NCBI GenBank assembly: GCA_963737145.1
Contig: CAVTRO010000007.1
Coordinates: 868,001-932,000 of the forward strand
From: AP-15 sp963737145
GTDB taxonomy: Bacteria; Pseudomonadota; Alphaproteobacteria; ATCC43930; CGMCC-115725
DNA: 64,000 bases
Direction: 5' to 3'
In this document: positions 1 through 8,796 of the stretch, piece after piece
Numbering within the stretch: the first letter of the stretch is position 1
Layout: each line of letters opens with the position of its first letter
Position numbers and translations under genes: made by a program
Notes under the pieces: generated by a model
Databases searched by the model: none
What the model was told of the DNA's origin: nothing
The model's input: only the letters and a program-made list of their open reading frames with translations

Positions 1-598
1 GACCTTCGACGAGAGGCTCGAAGGGAAGATGCGGATCTCGGTCGTCGCCACCGGCATCGACGCCGAAGCGATCGCGCAGCCGCGCCCGGCCATCAGCCTG
101 GTCAGCAGCCGCGATTCGGTGCCCCCGCTGCGCGAAGCGACGACAGGCGGTTACACCCAGCCCGTGCTAACGCAGAATGCGGCGCAATCGACTAAATCGC
201 GTCCCGAATTGGATAGCGAACCGCTGCCGCAGGCGGCAGCTGAGGCCGAGACCGCGGCAATACGAAACGGCGCCTTCATCGCTCCGAGGCCGGCCGATGC
301 CGGGGTGGCGCGACCGGTCCCGCTGACCCAGCCCGCGGTTCCTCCCGCCGTCAAAGAGACCGCGCCGAAGCCCAAAGGGCGGGTGCCCAGCCTGATCGAG
401 CGGGTGACCGGAGTGGGCCGCGCTCGCGCGACCGCGCCGGAGCCCGCGCCGCGCCCGCTCGTCCAGCCGGCAAAGCCTGCCGCGCAGCCGAATGCACAGC
501 CCCGCCTGGCCCCGCTGGAGCCCGACGACCGGCCGAATTTGAGCAAGGAAGACGATTTGCTCGACATCCCCGCCTTCCTGCGCCGCCAAGCCAATTAG
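1..598 (+). CDS. ftsZ: Cell division protein FtsZ, C-terminal part (start outside window)
   Basis: The frame enters from the left edge. It first reads TFDERLEGKMRISVVATGID, the last strand of the FtsZ tubulin-like core. A long Pro/Ala-rich variable linker follows, then the C-terminal peptide DLLDIPAFLRRQ, which in FtsZ binds membrane anchors such as FtsA and ZapA-type partners. FtsZ is the GTP-dependent cytoskeletal protein of the division ring. The GTP-binding and T7 loops lie upstream of the window. lpxC follows downstream, as is usual in alphaproteobacterial dcw clusters. Identity is firm despite truncation, because the core end and the C-terminal peptide are both diagnostic. Confidence 0.95.
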   Translation, partial: TFDERLEGKMRISVVATGIDAEAIAQPRPAISLVSSRDSVPPLREATTGGYTQPVLTQNAAQSTKSRPELDSEPLPQAAAEAETAAIRNGAFIAPRPADAGVARPVPLTQPAVPPAVKETAPKPKGRVPSLIERVTGVGRARATAPEPAPRPLVQPAKPAAQPNAQPRLAPLEPDDRPNLSKEDDLLDIPAFLRRQAN

Positions 599-665
599 CC
601 GGCGCTACCCTCACCCACTGAGCCTCCACCCTAACCCTACCCCGCTTGCGGTTTGCGGGGGAGGG
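599..665. repeat. Short palindromic repeat in ftsZ-lpxC gap
   Basis: The gap begins with a C-rich run of repeated CACCC/CCCTA units. It then has a hairpin whose arms are CCCCGC and GCGGGG around 640-660, running into GGGAGGGA. The composition matches the dispersed 'CCCTC...GAGGG' intergenic repeats of alphaproteobacteria. It could act as a transcript end for ftsZ but has no U-tract. The rest of the gap to 825 is presumably the lpxC promoter and leader; no gene is seen in it. Confidence 0.4.
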
Positions 666-825
666 AATGGAGGGGACGAACGCAGTTGAGGCGGGCGCGG
701 GTCCTGGCGAGCGTCAGAAACATTCTTGGGGGATGCAACAATTCGTAACAAAGAGTGATTTGAGGCGAAGTTGGGGCGAAAGTAGCGTTGGGCTCTTCAG
801 GGGACCACTTACAGAAGTCTGTCGC

Positions 826-1755
826 ATGTTGGGGGATATCGCGACGGCGTCTCAACAGACGCTGAAAACAGCTATCGGGTGCCGGGGAATTGGACTTCAT
901 TCGGGCGAAAGGGTGGCAATGATATTGCACCCCGCCGCCCCGGATACGGGCATCGTGTTCCGTCGAGCCGGTTCGGCGGCCGAGATTCGGGCAAACTGGG
1001 CCAATACGATCGACGCGCCGCTCTCTACCGTGCTGTCCAACGGCGAGGGAAAGACGGTGGGCACGGTCGAGCATCTGATGGCGGCGCTGGCCGGTGCCGC
1101 CATCGACAATGCCATCGTCGAGCTCGATGGCCGCGAAGTGCCGATCATGGATGGGAGTGCCGCACCCTTCTTGTTTTTGATCGAGTGCGCCGGGGTTGTC
1201 AAACAGGATGCCGTACGGCGCGCAATCAAGGTGTTGAAAGAAGTCAGCGTCACCGAAGACGGGGCGACGGCGGCGCTCTTCCCCGACCACGGGTTTTCGA
1301 TGAGCTTCGAGATCGATTTCGAAAATCCGCTGATTCGCCGCCAGGACATTTGTCTGATGTTCGATGCGGACACGTTCAAGACGGAGCTCAGCCGGGCGCG
1401 CACATTCGGCCTGCTCGACGAACTCGACCGGCTGCGCGCCGCCGGCTTGGCGCGCGGCGGCTCGCTCGATAACGCCGTGGTCGTTGGCCGCGGTCACGTC
1501 TTGAACGTCGGCGGCTTGCGCTACGCCGACGAGTTCGTGCGCCACAAGCTCCTCGACGCCTTCGGAGACCTTTATCTCGCCGGGGCTCCGCTGCTCGGAT
1601 CCTTCCGCGGCGTCCGCTCGGGACATGCCCATACCCGGCGCCTGCTCTCGGCGCTCTTCGCCGATCGTGAGGCTTGGTGCTACACCACTCTGAGCGGGTC
1701 GACCCATCCAGGCGGGCGCGAATGGCAGGACGGGCTGCAGCTCGCCGGCGATTGA
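826..1755 (+). CDS. lpxC: UDP-3-O-acyl-N-acetylglucosamine deacetylase LpxC
   Basis: This is the zinc-dependent deacetylase of the first committed step of lipid A synthesis, acting in the cytoplasm on UDP-3-O-acyl-GlcNAc. The protein is 309 residues, normal for the family. N-terminal TLKTAIGCRGIGLHSG is the LpxC signature. VEHLMAAL (about residues 81-88) contains the first zinc histidine. RHKLLDAFGDL near residue 240 supplies the second zinc His and Asp, and GHAHTRRLL holds the catalytic histidine. The ATG at 826 was chosen because it places the TLK motif at the usual distance; longer in-frame extensions lack family similarity. It lies between ftsZ and bamD on the same strand. Confidence 0.96.
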   Translation: MLGDIATASQQTLKTAIGCRGIGLHSGERVAMILHPAAPDTGIVFRRAGSAAEIRANWANTIDAPLSTVLSNGEGKTVGTVEHLMAALAGAAIDNAIVELDGREVPIMDGSAAPFLFLIECAGVVKQDAVRRAIKVLKEVSVTEDGATAALFPDHGFSMSFEIDFENPLIRRQDICLMFDADTFKTELSRARTFGLLDELDRLRAAGLARGGSLDNAVVVGRGHVLNVGGLRYADEFVRHKLLDAFGDLYLAGAPLLGSFRGVRSGHAHTRRLLSALFADREAWCYTTLSGSTHPGGREWQDGLQLAGD

Positions 1756-1832
1756 CGAGCGCGCCGACTTGTTCGCCGACCGGACAGTTGTGCTATAAGC
1801 GGCGCTTCAACATTCCTGTCCAGAGTAAGTCA

Positions 1833-2642
1833 ATGCGTTTTTTGCCCTTCCTTCGATGGTTCGGCGTAGCCGCGCTGATTGGCGCGCTGACTGCCTGCGG
1901 CGGTTCGAAGAAGGAGGCTTATGTCGAGAAGCCGGTCGACGATCTCTACAACAAGGCCATGGATGAACTCGTCGAGGAACGCTACCCCACGGCGGCCAAG
2001 ACATTCGAGGAAGTGGAAAGTCAGCACCCCTATTCCGTCTGGGCCACCAAAAGCCAGCTGATGGCGGCTTATGCTCAGTACGAAGCAGGAAACTACGGTG
2101 AGACGATCATTGCGGCTGATCGCTTCATTCAACTTCACCCAGGCCATCGTGACATCGCCTACGCTTATTATTTGAAGGCAATCTCATATTACGTGCAAAT
2201 CGTCGACATCGGCCGTGATCAGAAGACAACCGAGCTCGCTCTGAAGGCGCTCGATGATGTCGTGAAGCGCTTTCCCGACAGCAAATACGCGCGGGACGCC
2301 CAGCTGAAGTTGGATTTCACGCGCGACCATCTCGCCGGCAAGGAGATGGAGATCGGCCGCTATTATCTGAAGCGGGGACAGTATCTGGCGGCCATGAACC
2401 GCTTCAAACGGGTCATCGACAACTATCAGACGACAACGCATGTTCCAGAAGCGCTGGAACGCCTCGTCGAGTGCGATCTGGCGCTCGGCCTCAACGACGA
2501 GGCCAAAGAGAATGCCGCGGTGCTCGGCCACAATTACCCGGGCAGCGACTGGTATGTCGACGCGTATTCCCTCGTTACTTCCGGCACACCCGGTTCGCCG
2601 CCCAAAGGCTGGTTCGCGCGCAATTTCGGAAGCGCCTTCTGA
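1833..2642 (+). CDS. bamD: Outer membrane assembly lipoprotein BamD (ComL)
   Basis: BamD is the essential TPR lipoprotein of the BAM complex, which folds beta-barrel proteins into the outer membrane. The 269-residue product has a short hydrophobic leader ending in the lipobox LTAC, so it should be lipidated. Tandem TPR-like helices follow (DLYNKAMDELVEERY, AKTFEEVESQHPYS, AYYLKAISYY), with the BamD-typical stretch RFKRVIDNYQTT. The ATG at 1833 puts the leader at the N-terminus; an extension upstream would bury it. It is 77 bases downstream of lpxC on the same strand. recN, often next in this order, is absent. Confidence 0.93.
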   Translation: MRFLPFLRWFGVAALIGALTACGGSKKEAYVEKPVDDLYNKAMDELVEERYPTAAKTFEEVESQHPYSVWATKSQLMAAYAQYEAGNYGETIIAADRFIQLHPGHRDIAYAYYLKAISYYVQIVDIGRDQKTTELALKALDDVVKRFPDSKYARDAQLKLDFTRDHLAGKEMEIGRYYLKRGQYLAAMNRFKRVIDNYQTTTHVPEALERLVECDLALGLNDEAKENAAVLGHNYPGSDWYVDAYSLVTSGTPGSPPKGWFARNFGSAF

Positions 2643-2757
2643 CCCGCTTTGGCGGTTCGATCTCCGCGCCAACATGAAAAATTGTTAATTTCGCGCCTGC
2701 CGCCGGCTGACGTATTTCAGCGCGCCAACTAAGTCCGTTCATGTCGGAGGTGTCGAA

Positions 2758-3924
2758 GTGCTGCTGCGCCTTGTCGCATTATGTCTTGTCCTATTGACGG
2801 CGACAGCGGCCGGCGCCGCGGACAAGCCCGCGAATGGTATTACCGGGGTCTTTTTGACGACACGTTATCCCGCGCTGACCGTACGCGCGGGCGAGACCAC
2901 GACGATCGACCTGTCGTTGCGCAACTTCAATGATCCGCCGCAGCAGCTGGCTCTTTCGGTGCCGGATGTCGCTCAGGGCTGGAAGGCAACAATTCTGGGC
3001 GGCGGGCAGCCGGTCGAGTCGGCGATCGTGGCGCCCGATACCGAAGAGAAATTGCAGCTGCGGCTCGAGCCGCCGGCTGGCACCGGACCCGGCGAATACC
3101 ATTTTGTTGTCGATGCCAAAGGCGGGACAAACGATCTCAAATTGCCGATCACCGTCACGATCGGGCAGGAGCTCCCGGCGAAGCTCAAACTCACCACCAA
3201 CTTCCCCTCGCTGCGCGGCACCGCGACGACTTCGTTCAAGTTCCGCGTGACCGTTGCGAATGACAGCGGGCGCGACGCCACGATCAACTTCAGCGCCGAT
3301 GCGCCGAAGAATTTCCAGGTCACCTTCACCGAAGCCTATGGCAGCCAGCAGCTCACCAGCATTCCGATCGAGGCGGGCAAATCAAAGGACATCGAAGCCT
3401 CGGTGGCTCAGCCGCGCGACACCCCGGCCGGCGATTACAAGCTGGCGCTGCACGCCAGGAGCGAGGCGGCTTCGGCCGATCTGGATCTCGGGATAACGAT
3501 TGTCGGGCAGCCTCGGCTGGCGTTGGCCGGCGAGGGCGGGCGCCTCAGCGGCGAGGCCTACGCCGGCCAGGACGGCCAATTGACCGTCGTCGTCCGCAAT
3601 GACGGCAGCGAAGCGGCGCGCGACGTCGACTTCAGCGCGACCGCGCCGGAGGGGTGGAAGACCAGCTTCGACCCCAAGCAGCTGCCCGAGCTGGCAGCCG
3701 GGAAATCGCAAGCGATCAAGGTCAGCCTGACCCCGTCGCCGCGCGCCATCGCCGGCGATTACCAGGCGACGATCCGCGCCAATGCGGCCGGCGGTCAGTC
3801 CGAATCGGCGAACTTCCGCATTACGGTCCTGACCTCAACGCTGTGGGGCGCCGTTGGGATCGGGGTTATCGCGCTCTCTTTGCTGGTCGTCGTTTTCGCG
3901 GTCGCCCGCTTCGGCCGGCGCTAA
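2758..3924 (+). CDS. NEW3-domain secreted/membrane-anchored protein
   Basis: The 388-residue protein has an N-terminal signal peptide (LLRLVALCLVLLTATAAGAA) and several repeated beta-sandwich segments of the NPCBM-associated NEW3 type. Examples are 'GETTTIDLSLRNFND' near residue 45, 'FKFRVTVANDSGRD' near 160 and 'GQLTVVVRNDGSEAARDV' near 275. It ends in one membrane segment (about 362-384) and a basic FGRR tail. It is probably extracytoplasmic and C-terminally anchored. The start is GTG at 2758 with GGAGG at 2746-2750. It precedes an ABC ATPase/permease pair, an arrangement seen for COG1470-type proteins, so a role with that transporter is inferred; the substrate is unknown. Confidence 0.8.
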   Translation: MLLRLVALCLVLLTATAAGAADKPANGITGVFLTTRYPALTVRAGETTTIDLSLRNFNDPPQQLALSVPDVAQGWKATILGGGQPVESAIVAPDTEEKLQLRLEPPAGTGPGEYHFVVDAKGGTNDLKLPITVTIGQELPAKLKLTTNFPSLRGTATTSFKFRVTVANDSGRDATINFSADAPKNFQVTFTEAYGSQQLTSIPIEAGKSKDIEASVAQPRDTPAGDYKLALHARSEAASADLDLGITIVGQPRLALAGEGGRLSGEAYAGQDGQLTVVVRNDGSEAARDVDFSATAPEGWKTSFDPKQLPELAAGKSQAIKVSLTPSPRAIAGDYQATIRANAAGGQSESANFRITVLTSTLWGAVGIGVIALSLLVVVFAVARFGRR

Positions 3925-3942
3925 TGTGAACGCAGTGTTTGT

Positions 3943-4058
3943 TTGTCGCCATCCCGGCGGAGGCCGGGACCCATCTCGACATGGGCACCGGCCGGAGCCT
4001 GTCCTCGGGCCGCGCGCCCCGCGGACCCGTGGGCCGGTGTGGCGAAACGGGGAAGCAG
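3943..4058. repeat. Dispersed palindromic repeat between NEW3 gene and ABC ATPase
   Basis: Arms TCCCGGC (3952-3958) and GCCGGGA (3963-3969) form a tight hairpin, followed by CCCAT and more GC-rich inverted segments. The same 'CCCGGC-GAAG-GCCGGG' theme recurs near 56963 and 62897. This is the common alphaproteobacterial intergenic REP-like element. It may also weaken readthrough into the ABC genes. Confidence 0.55.
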
Positions 4059-4064
4059 GTCAGG

Positions 4065-5003
4065 ATGAGTGAAGACGTTGTCATCAGCGCGCAGGGGCTG
4101 ACCAAGCGCTACGGCGCGACCGTAGCAGTCGACCACATCAATCTCGATGTCCGCGCCGGCGAGATCGTCGGCATTCTCGGGCCCAACGGGTCGGGGAAAA
4201 CGACGACGATCCTGATGCTCCTCGGGCTGACCGAGCCGACCGAGGGACGCGCCGAAGTGGCCGGCTTCGATCCGTTGCGCGACCCGCTAGAGGTGAAGCG
4301 CCGGGTCGGCTACCTCCCGGACTCGATCGGCTTCTACGACGGGCTCTCGGCCCGCGACAACCTCGCTTATACCGGGCGGCTGGCCGGATTGTCGCGGCCC
4401 GAGATCGACCAGAGGTTTGCCGAAGCGCTGGCGCGGGTCGGATTGCCCGATGTCGGGCGGGATCGGGTGGCGACGTTCTCGCGCGGCATGCGCCAGCGTC
4501 TCGGACTTGCCGAGGTGCTGATGAAGCGCCCGAGCATCGCCATCCTCGACGAGCCGACGGCGACCCTGGACCCGCACTCGACGCAGGAATTTCTCGGCAT
4601 GATCCGCGGGCTCAAGGCCGACGGCACCGCGGTTCTGCTGTCCTCGCACCATCTCGACCAGGTGCAGAGCGTGTGCGACCGGGTCGCGCTGTTCAATCGC
4701 GGGCGCATCGCGCTGTCGGGCAGCGTGACCGATCTGGCCCAGCGGGTGCTGGGCGGCGGGTATGTGATCGATGTCGAGGCGCGTGGCGACGCGGTCCGCA
4801 ACCAGCTCGCCGCTGTGCCCGGTGTGGTCCGGGTGCAGGTGCTGGATCCCGATCTCTACCGGGTTGATTGCGCGCGCGACCTGCGCGCCGACATCGCACG
4901 GCGCCTCGCCCCGTCATTCGACCTGCTCGGCATCCGCTTCGCCGAGCCAAGCCTCAACGAGGTCTATACCCGCTATTTCGACGAGATCCGCGATGCGGCG
5001 TAG
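4065..5003 (+). CDS. ABC transporter ATP-binding protein (NosF/CcmA-like class)
   Basis: A 312-residue cytoplasmic ATPase. Walker A is GPNGSGKTT (about 39-47), the ABC signature is FSRGMRQRLGLAE, Walker B is IAILDEPTATLDP, and the H-loop is SSHHLDQV. A C-terminal accessory region of about 90 residues ends in SLNEVYTRYF, typical of ABC-2 exporters of the NosF type. The ATG at 4065 follows CAGG. The gene overlaps the permease by 11 bases, indicating translational coupling. Together with the NEW3 protein it likely forms a three-gene export unit; the cargo cannot be deduced. Confidence 0.9.
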   Translation: MSEDVVISAQGLTKRYGATVAVDHINLDVRAGEIVGILGPNGSGKTTTILMLLGLTEPTEGRAEVAGFDPLRDPLEVKRRVGYLPDSIGFYDGLSARDNLAYTGRLAGLSRPEIDQRFAEALARVGLPDVGRDRVATFSRGMRQRLGLAEVLMKRPSIAILDEPTATLDPHSTQEFLGMIRGLKADGTAVLLSSHHLDQVQSVCDRVALFNRGRIALSGSVTDLAQRVLGGGYVIDVEARGDAVRNQLAAVPGVVRVQVLDPDLYRVDCARDLRADIARRLAPSFDLLGIRFAEPSLNEVYTRYFDEIRDAA

Positions 5004-5946
5004 AGGCTCCCCCTTTACCGGGGTCGGGGTCGTCCTCGCCAAGGAGGCGGCGGATTACCTTTCGGGTGCCCGGATGTGGGTGCTCGAAGCCCTGGTCTTT
5101 CTGACCGCGATCGCCGCGGCCTATGCCGCGATCCTGTCGATCCGCGCGAGCATTGGCGAGAGCCCCTTCCTCTTTCTGCGGCTGCTGACGATGGCGCAGG
5201 ATCCGCTGCCGTCCTTTATCGCATTGCTGGGTTTTCTGATCCCGCTGGTCGCGATTGCGATCGGCTTCGATGCGATCAACGGGGAATTCAACCGCCGCAC
5301 CTTGAGCCGGGTATTGGCGCAGCCAATCTACCGCGACGCCCTGTTGCTCGGGAAATTCCTCGCCGGGCTGGTGGCGCTCACGATCGGCCTGTTCTCGCTG
5401 TGGCTCTTGACGATCGGTCTCGGCCTCTTGTTTCTCGGTTTGCCGCCGAACACCGAAGAGATGGTGCGCATGCTGGGCTTTCTCGTCGCGACTATCGCCT
5501 ATGGCGGGGTCTGGCTGGCGGTGGCCTTTCTGTTTTCGGTGGTGTTCCGCGCGCCTGCCACCGCGGCGCTCGCCGCACTCGGCGTATGGCTTCTGTTCTC
5601 CTTGTTCTGGTCGGTGGTCACCCCCCTCGTCGCGACATTGATTGCCGGCCCGCCGGAAGGGATCTTCGGCCCAAACCTCGATTATTTGCACACCGCCCAA
5701 GTGCTCGACCGGATCTCGCCGAACACGCTCTACGCGGAAATCGCCCTCGCGTTGCTGCAGCCGGCGACCCGCGCCCTCGGCCCGGTGCTCTACAGCCAGG
5801 TTCAGGGCGCTTTGCTCGGCGCGCCATTGCCGGCCGCGCAAAGCTTCATCCTGGTATGGCCGCAGATGACCGGCCTCATCGCCGGAATGATCGTCATTTT
5901 TGCGATCGCCTATGTGGTCTTTCAACGCCAAGAAATCCGGGCTTGA
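4993..5946 (+). CDS. ABC-2 type permease (NosY-like)
   Basis: A 317-residue integral membrane protein with about six hydrophobic segments (ALVFLTAIAAAYAAIL near 33, IALLGFLIPLVAIAIGF near 77, LVALTIGLFSLWLLTIG near 120, and others). The segment GFDAINGEFNRRTLSRVLAQPI is the conserved 'E...R.L..pi' signature of NosY/ABC-2 permeases, and RDALLLGKFLAGL follows it. It starts inside the end of the ATPase gene at ATG 4993. It is the membrane partner of that ATPase. A strong hairpin lies 18 bases after its stop. Confidence 0.88.
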   Translation: MRRRGSPFTGVGVVLAKEAADYLSGARMWVLEALVFLTAIAAAYAAILSIRASIGESPFLFLRLLTMAQDPLPSFIALLGFLIPLVAIAIGFDAINGEFNRRTLSRVLAQPIYRDALLLGKFLAGLVALTIGLFSLWLLTIGLGLLFLGLPPNTEEMVRMLGFLVATIAYGGVWLAVAFLFSVVFRAPATAALAALGVWLLFSLFWSVVTPLVATLIAGPPEGIFGPNLDYLHTAQVLDRISPNTLYAEIALALLQPATRALGPVLYSQVQGALLGAPLPAAQSFILVWPQMTGLIAGMIVIFAIAYVVFQRQEIRA

Positions 5947-5960
5947 AGTCTGTCCAAAGT

Positions 5961-5990
5961 CAAAAGGGGCGGTCCGAATGGACCGCCCCT
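5961..5990. terminator. Hairpin terminator between convergent genes
   Basis: A perfect 11-bp stem: AGGGGCGGTCC (5965-5975), loop GAAT, GGACCGCCCCT (5980-5990). The AAAA at 5962-5965 reads as UUUU after the stem on the minus strand. It is therefore intrinsic-terminator-like for the minus-strand rlmN/hydrolase unit and may also stop the plus-strand ABC operon. Confidence 0.7.
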
Positions 5991-6186
5991 GGCGTGGTCT
6001 GAGGGCTCCCATTTTCCCCCTAAATTGGCCCGCCGACCCGTCGGCCACGGCCTCGAGTTCACCGTGTCGACCACGAGAGGCAGCTTATCGCCGGAAACTT
6101 CCGGCACAAGCGGCGGAATCGTTGCCCACAGGCTTACCCCCAAGATAGCGACACTATCCCCTAAACCGTCCACAGAGCGGGACAAC

Positions 6187-7007
6187 TCAGCCGATGCGGC
6201 GCTGCAAAAAGTCGAGAACCGCCTCGAATGCGCCGTACCGGACCAGATTCTCGTGACCGGCGTCGCGGGCGAGCCACAATTCCTTTGGTTCCGGGGCTGC
6301 GTCGAACAGCGCTCGGCCGAAGCGCACCGGAACGACCCGGTCTCGCTCGCCATGAAGGACCAGAATCGGCGCCCTGACATCGCCGATCCTCGCGAGCGAG
6401 TCGAAACGGTCGCGCACCAGCGCGAAGGCCGGGATGAACGAGTAATGGTGCTGGGCGACTTCGGCGACGCTCGTGAAAGGCGCTTCGAGTATCAAACCCG
6501 CGACCGCCCGCTGCGCCGCCAGCGGCACGGCAACTCCCGATCCCAGAACTCGCCGTAGATCACGAGCCGGTCCGGCGTAATCCCCTCGCTGCCGAGAAAA
6601 TCGAGAGCCGCGGCGCCGTCGGCGAGCAAGCCTGCTTCGCTCGGCGTACCGGGGTTGCCGCCAAAGCCGCGGTACTCGGCCATCAGCGCCCCGTACCCGC
6701 TGCGCGCAAACCACAGCAGGCGGTCGGCGCGGTATCCGATATGGCCGCCATTGCCGTGGAAATATGCAATGACCGGGCTGCGGTCGCGTGGCGGCAGGTA
6801 CCACGAGAGCAACGACAGCCCGTCCGCCGTCTGCAATGTGACCTCGCGGACGCCGAGCGCGGCGAGCTCTGGGCGCCCGACTCCGGGAAAGTAGAGCAGA
6901 TGGCGTTGAAACACATAGAGACCGCCGACCACCACCCCATAGGCGGCGAGCGCAGATCCGAGAAGCGCATACAACACGCCGGCTAGCCGGAAATGTGACG
7001 ACGGCAA
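6187..7007 (-). pseudogene. Alpha/beta hydrolase (BEM46-like), frameshifted at the nucleophile
   Basis: The N-terminal part (from 7007) has a membrane anchor, YFHGNGGHIGYRA (oxyanion HGNGG) and LMAEYRGFGGNPGTPSE. It reads to LVIYGE, where the serine hydrolase elbow GES(L)GSG is expected. The continuation LGSGVAVPLAAQRAVAGL and the Asp/His part (LVLHGERDRVVP, DAGHENL) lie in another frame. One base is missing near 6549, in the codon of the nucleophilic serine. Removing the shift gives a normal-length protein of about 273 residues. It starts 4 bases after rlmN's stop, so it is co-transcribed with rlmN. Either a sequencing error or a real inactivation. Confidence 0.8.
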
Positions 7008-7010
7008 AAT

Positions 7011-8123
7011 TCAGGCGGCGGGTAACGGCGGCCGCTCGCTCCGGCGCACCCGGACGCTCGCCGATTTGAGCTGGCCGCAGGCGGCAAGGATGTCCCGGCC
7101 GCGTGGCGTACGCACCGGCGCCGAATAGCCGGCGGCAAAAACGATGTCGGAAAACGCCTTGATCGCCGCATCCGAAGAGCACTCGTAGGGCGCCCCCGGC
7201 CACGGATTGAATGGGATCAGATTGACTTTCGCTGGAATCCCCGCGACCAGCCGCACCAGCTCGCGGGCATCGGCCGGGCTGTCGTTGATGCCTTTAAGCA
7301 TGACGTATTCGAAGGTGATGCGGCGGGCGTTGCTCGCCCCGGGATAGCTCCGGCACGCCTCGAGCAGCTCCGCGATCGGGTATTTGCGGTTGAGCGGCAC
7401 CAGGCGGTCGCGGATGTTGTCGCGCACCGCATGCAGCGAGACCGCGAGATTGACCGCAAGCTCGGCGCCGCACCGGCGGATCATCGGAACCACCCCGGAG
7501 GTCGACAATGTGATCTTGCGCCGCGAGATCGACAGACCTTCCCCGTCCATGACGATCTTCAAGGCCGCCGCGACATTCTCGTAATTGTAGAGCGGCTCGC
7601 CCATTCCCATCAGGACGATGTTCGTCACCTGCCGGTCGTCTTGCGGCGACGGCCATTCGCCGAGCGCGTCCCGCGCGACCATTACTTGCCCGACGATCTC
7701 CTCCAACTCCAGATTGCGCACCAAACGCTGTGTGCCGGTGTGGCAGAAGGAGCACGTCAACGTGCAGCCGACCTGGGAGGAGACGCACAAGGTCCCGCGA
7801 TCATCCTCAGGGATATGAACGGTTTCGACCTCCTCGCCGTCGGCGAAGCGCAGGAGCCATTTGCGGGTTCCGTCGGACGAGGCGAGCGCGCGCGATATCG
7901 CCGGCCGTTCCAGCACATAGCGCGCCGCGAGCTTGTCGCGGAATGGCTTCGACAACGAGGTCATCGCCGCGAAATCGGTGGCGCCCCGGCGATAGATCCA
8001 GTGCCACAGCTGATGCGCGCGGAATGGCTCGGCGCCGAATTCAGACATTTCGGCGGCGAGCGTCTCGCGGCCCAACCCGACGAGGTTGCGGCGCGGCGGT
8101 TCGGATGAAGTCGCGGTCAGCAT
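7011..8123 (-). CDS. rlmN: 23S rRNA (adenine2503-C2)/tRNA(Ade37) methyltransferase RlmN
   Basis: A radical SAM methyltransferase that methylates C2 of A2503 in 23S rRNA and A37 in some tRNAs. The 370-residue protein has the [4Fe-4S]-binding CxxxCxxC in CTLTCSFCHTGTQ and the SAM-binding MGMGEPLYNYENV. The conserved SLHAVRDNIRDRLVPLN follows, then ILAACGQL, which supplies the second catalytic cysteine near the C-terminus. The N-terminal helical region (FRAHQLWHWIYRRG) is family-typical. It is minus-strand, followed almost immediately by the hydrolase; the IalB-like gene lies 30 bases upstream on the same strand. Confidence 0.96.
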   Translation of the reverse strand: MLTATSSEPPRRNLVGLGRETLAAEMSEFGAEPFRAHQLWHWIYRRGATDFAAMTSLSKPFRDKLAARYVLERPAISRALASSDGTRKWLLRFADGEEVETVHIPEDDRGTLCVSSQVGCTLTCSFCHTGTQRLVRNLELEEIVGQVMVARDALGEWPSPQDDRQVTNIVLMGMGEPLYNYENVAAALKIVMDGEGLSISRRKITLSTSGVVPMIRRCGAELAVNLAVSLHAVRDNIRDRLVPLNRKYPIAELLEACRSYPGASNARRITFEYVMLKGINDSPADARELVRLVAGIPAKVNLIPFNPWPGAPYECSSDAAIKAFSDIVFAAGYSAPVRTPRGRDILAACGQLKSASVRVRRSERPPLPAA

Positions 8124-8152
8124 GGCTCGCTCTATGTGGGGAGCCGCCCGGC

Positions 8153-8716
8153 TCAGCGCTTCACGTCGCAGGCTTTGTCGATGAGCGCGAGCGCCTGGGC
8201 GAAGCCGGCGAGCGAATAGTCGTCGGTCGTGGCCGGGCCTTTCTGGGGCGTCCCCTTGACGATCGCCTGTTTTCCTTTGGTCATCGCCTCGACGATTGAC
8301 TTGTCGAGCTCGGGCGTGCGCGCCCAGGCGGTGTCCCCCTTGGTGAACAGATCGAATTTCGCACCGCCGATATCGAGCGAAACCTCGCTGTCCTCTTTGA
8401 GCGGATAGCCCTCGGCGAAACTGACGACGTTGGCGACTTTCTCACCCGGCCGATGGGTGACCATCGCCAAGGGATGCTTGCGCCTGCCCCCGGCCGGCCC
8501 GCTTTTCTTTGGTTCACCGGCCAAATAGCACACCTTCCCGGATTTTTCGGTGTAGGCGTAGGCCGTCCACGCATCGGCGGCGCCAAGCCGCTCAGCCGGG
8601 GTCCCCGCAATGGTTTGCGCGGCATTAGCGGGTTTTTTCGAGCTCTCGGCATGGCCCGCCACTGAGATCAAGAGCAGCACAACAAAGCTGAAATGAAGCG
8701 GCCGCCATGTCCTCAT
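8153..8716 (-). CDS. Invasion-associated locus B (IalB) family protein
   Basis: A predicted secreted protein of 187 residues with a signal peptide (LHFSFVVLLLISVAGHA, cut near residue 24). The IalB-type core is visible: WTAYAYTEKSGKVCYLAGEPKK, then RPGEKVANVVSFAEGYPL and a late TKGKQAIVKGTPQKG. A pair of cysteines (KVCYL and DKACD) could form a disulfide. IalB proteins are periplasmic or envelope-associated, and their molecular role outside Bartonella is unclear. The ATG at 8716 was chosen because it places the leader at the N-terminus. It is probably in an operon with rlmN. Confidence 0.8.
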   Translation of the reverse strand: MRTWRPLHFSFVVLLLISVAGHAESSKKPANAAQTIAGTPAERLGAADAWTAYAYTEKSGKVCYLAGEPKKSGPAGGRRKHPLAMVTHRPGEKVANVVSFAEGYPLKEDSEVSLDIGGAKFDLFTKGDTAWARTPELDKSIVEAMTKGKQAIVKGTPQKGPATTDDYSLAGFAQALALIDKACDVKR

Positions 8717-8796
8717 GACCGCACCATACCGAAGCCGGCCTTTCAAAACCACGCGGCAACGCATCGCTCTCCCCTCGGCGCGCGAAACCGGGCAAA

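Noticed and set aside
637..1707. Long minus-strand open frame opposite lpxC
   Set aside because: Antisense shadow of a GC-rich gene; Arg/Gln-rich with no domain, while lpxC on the other strand has all catalytic motifs.
4954..6048. 364-codon minus-strand frame over the ABC permease
   Set aside because: Composition (Arg, Gln, Asp, His) is typical of antisense frames; the plus-strand permease is clear.
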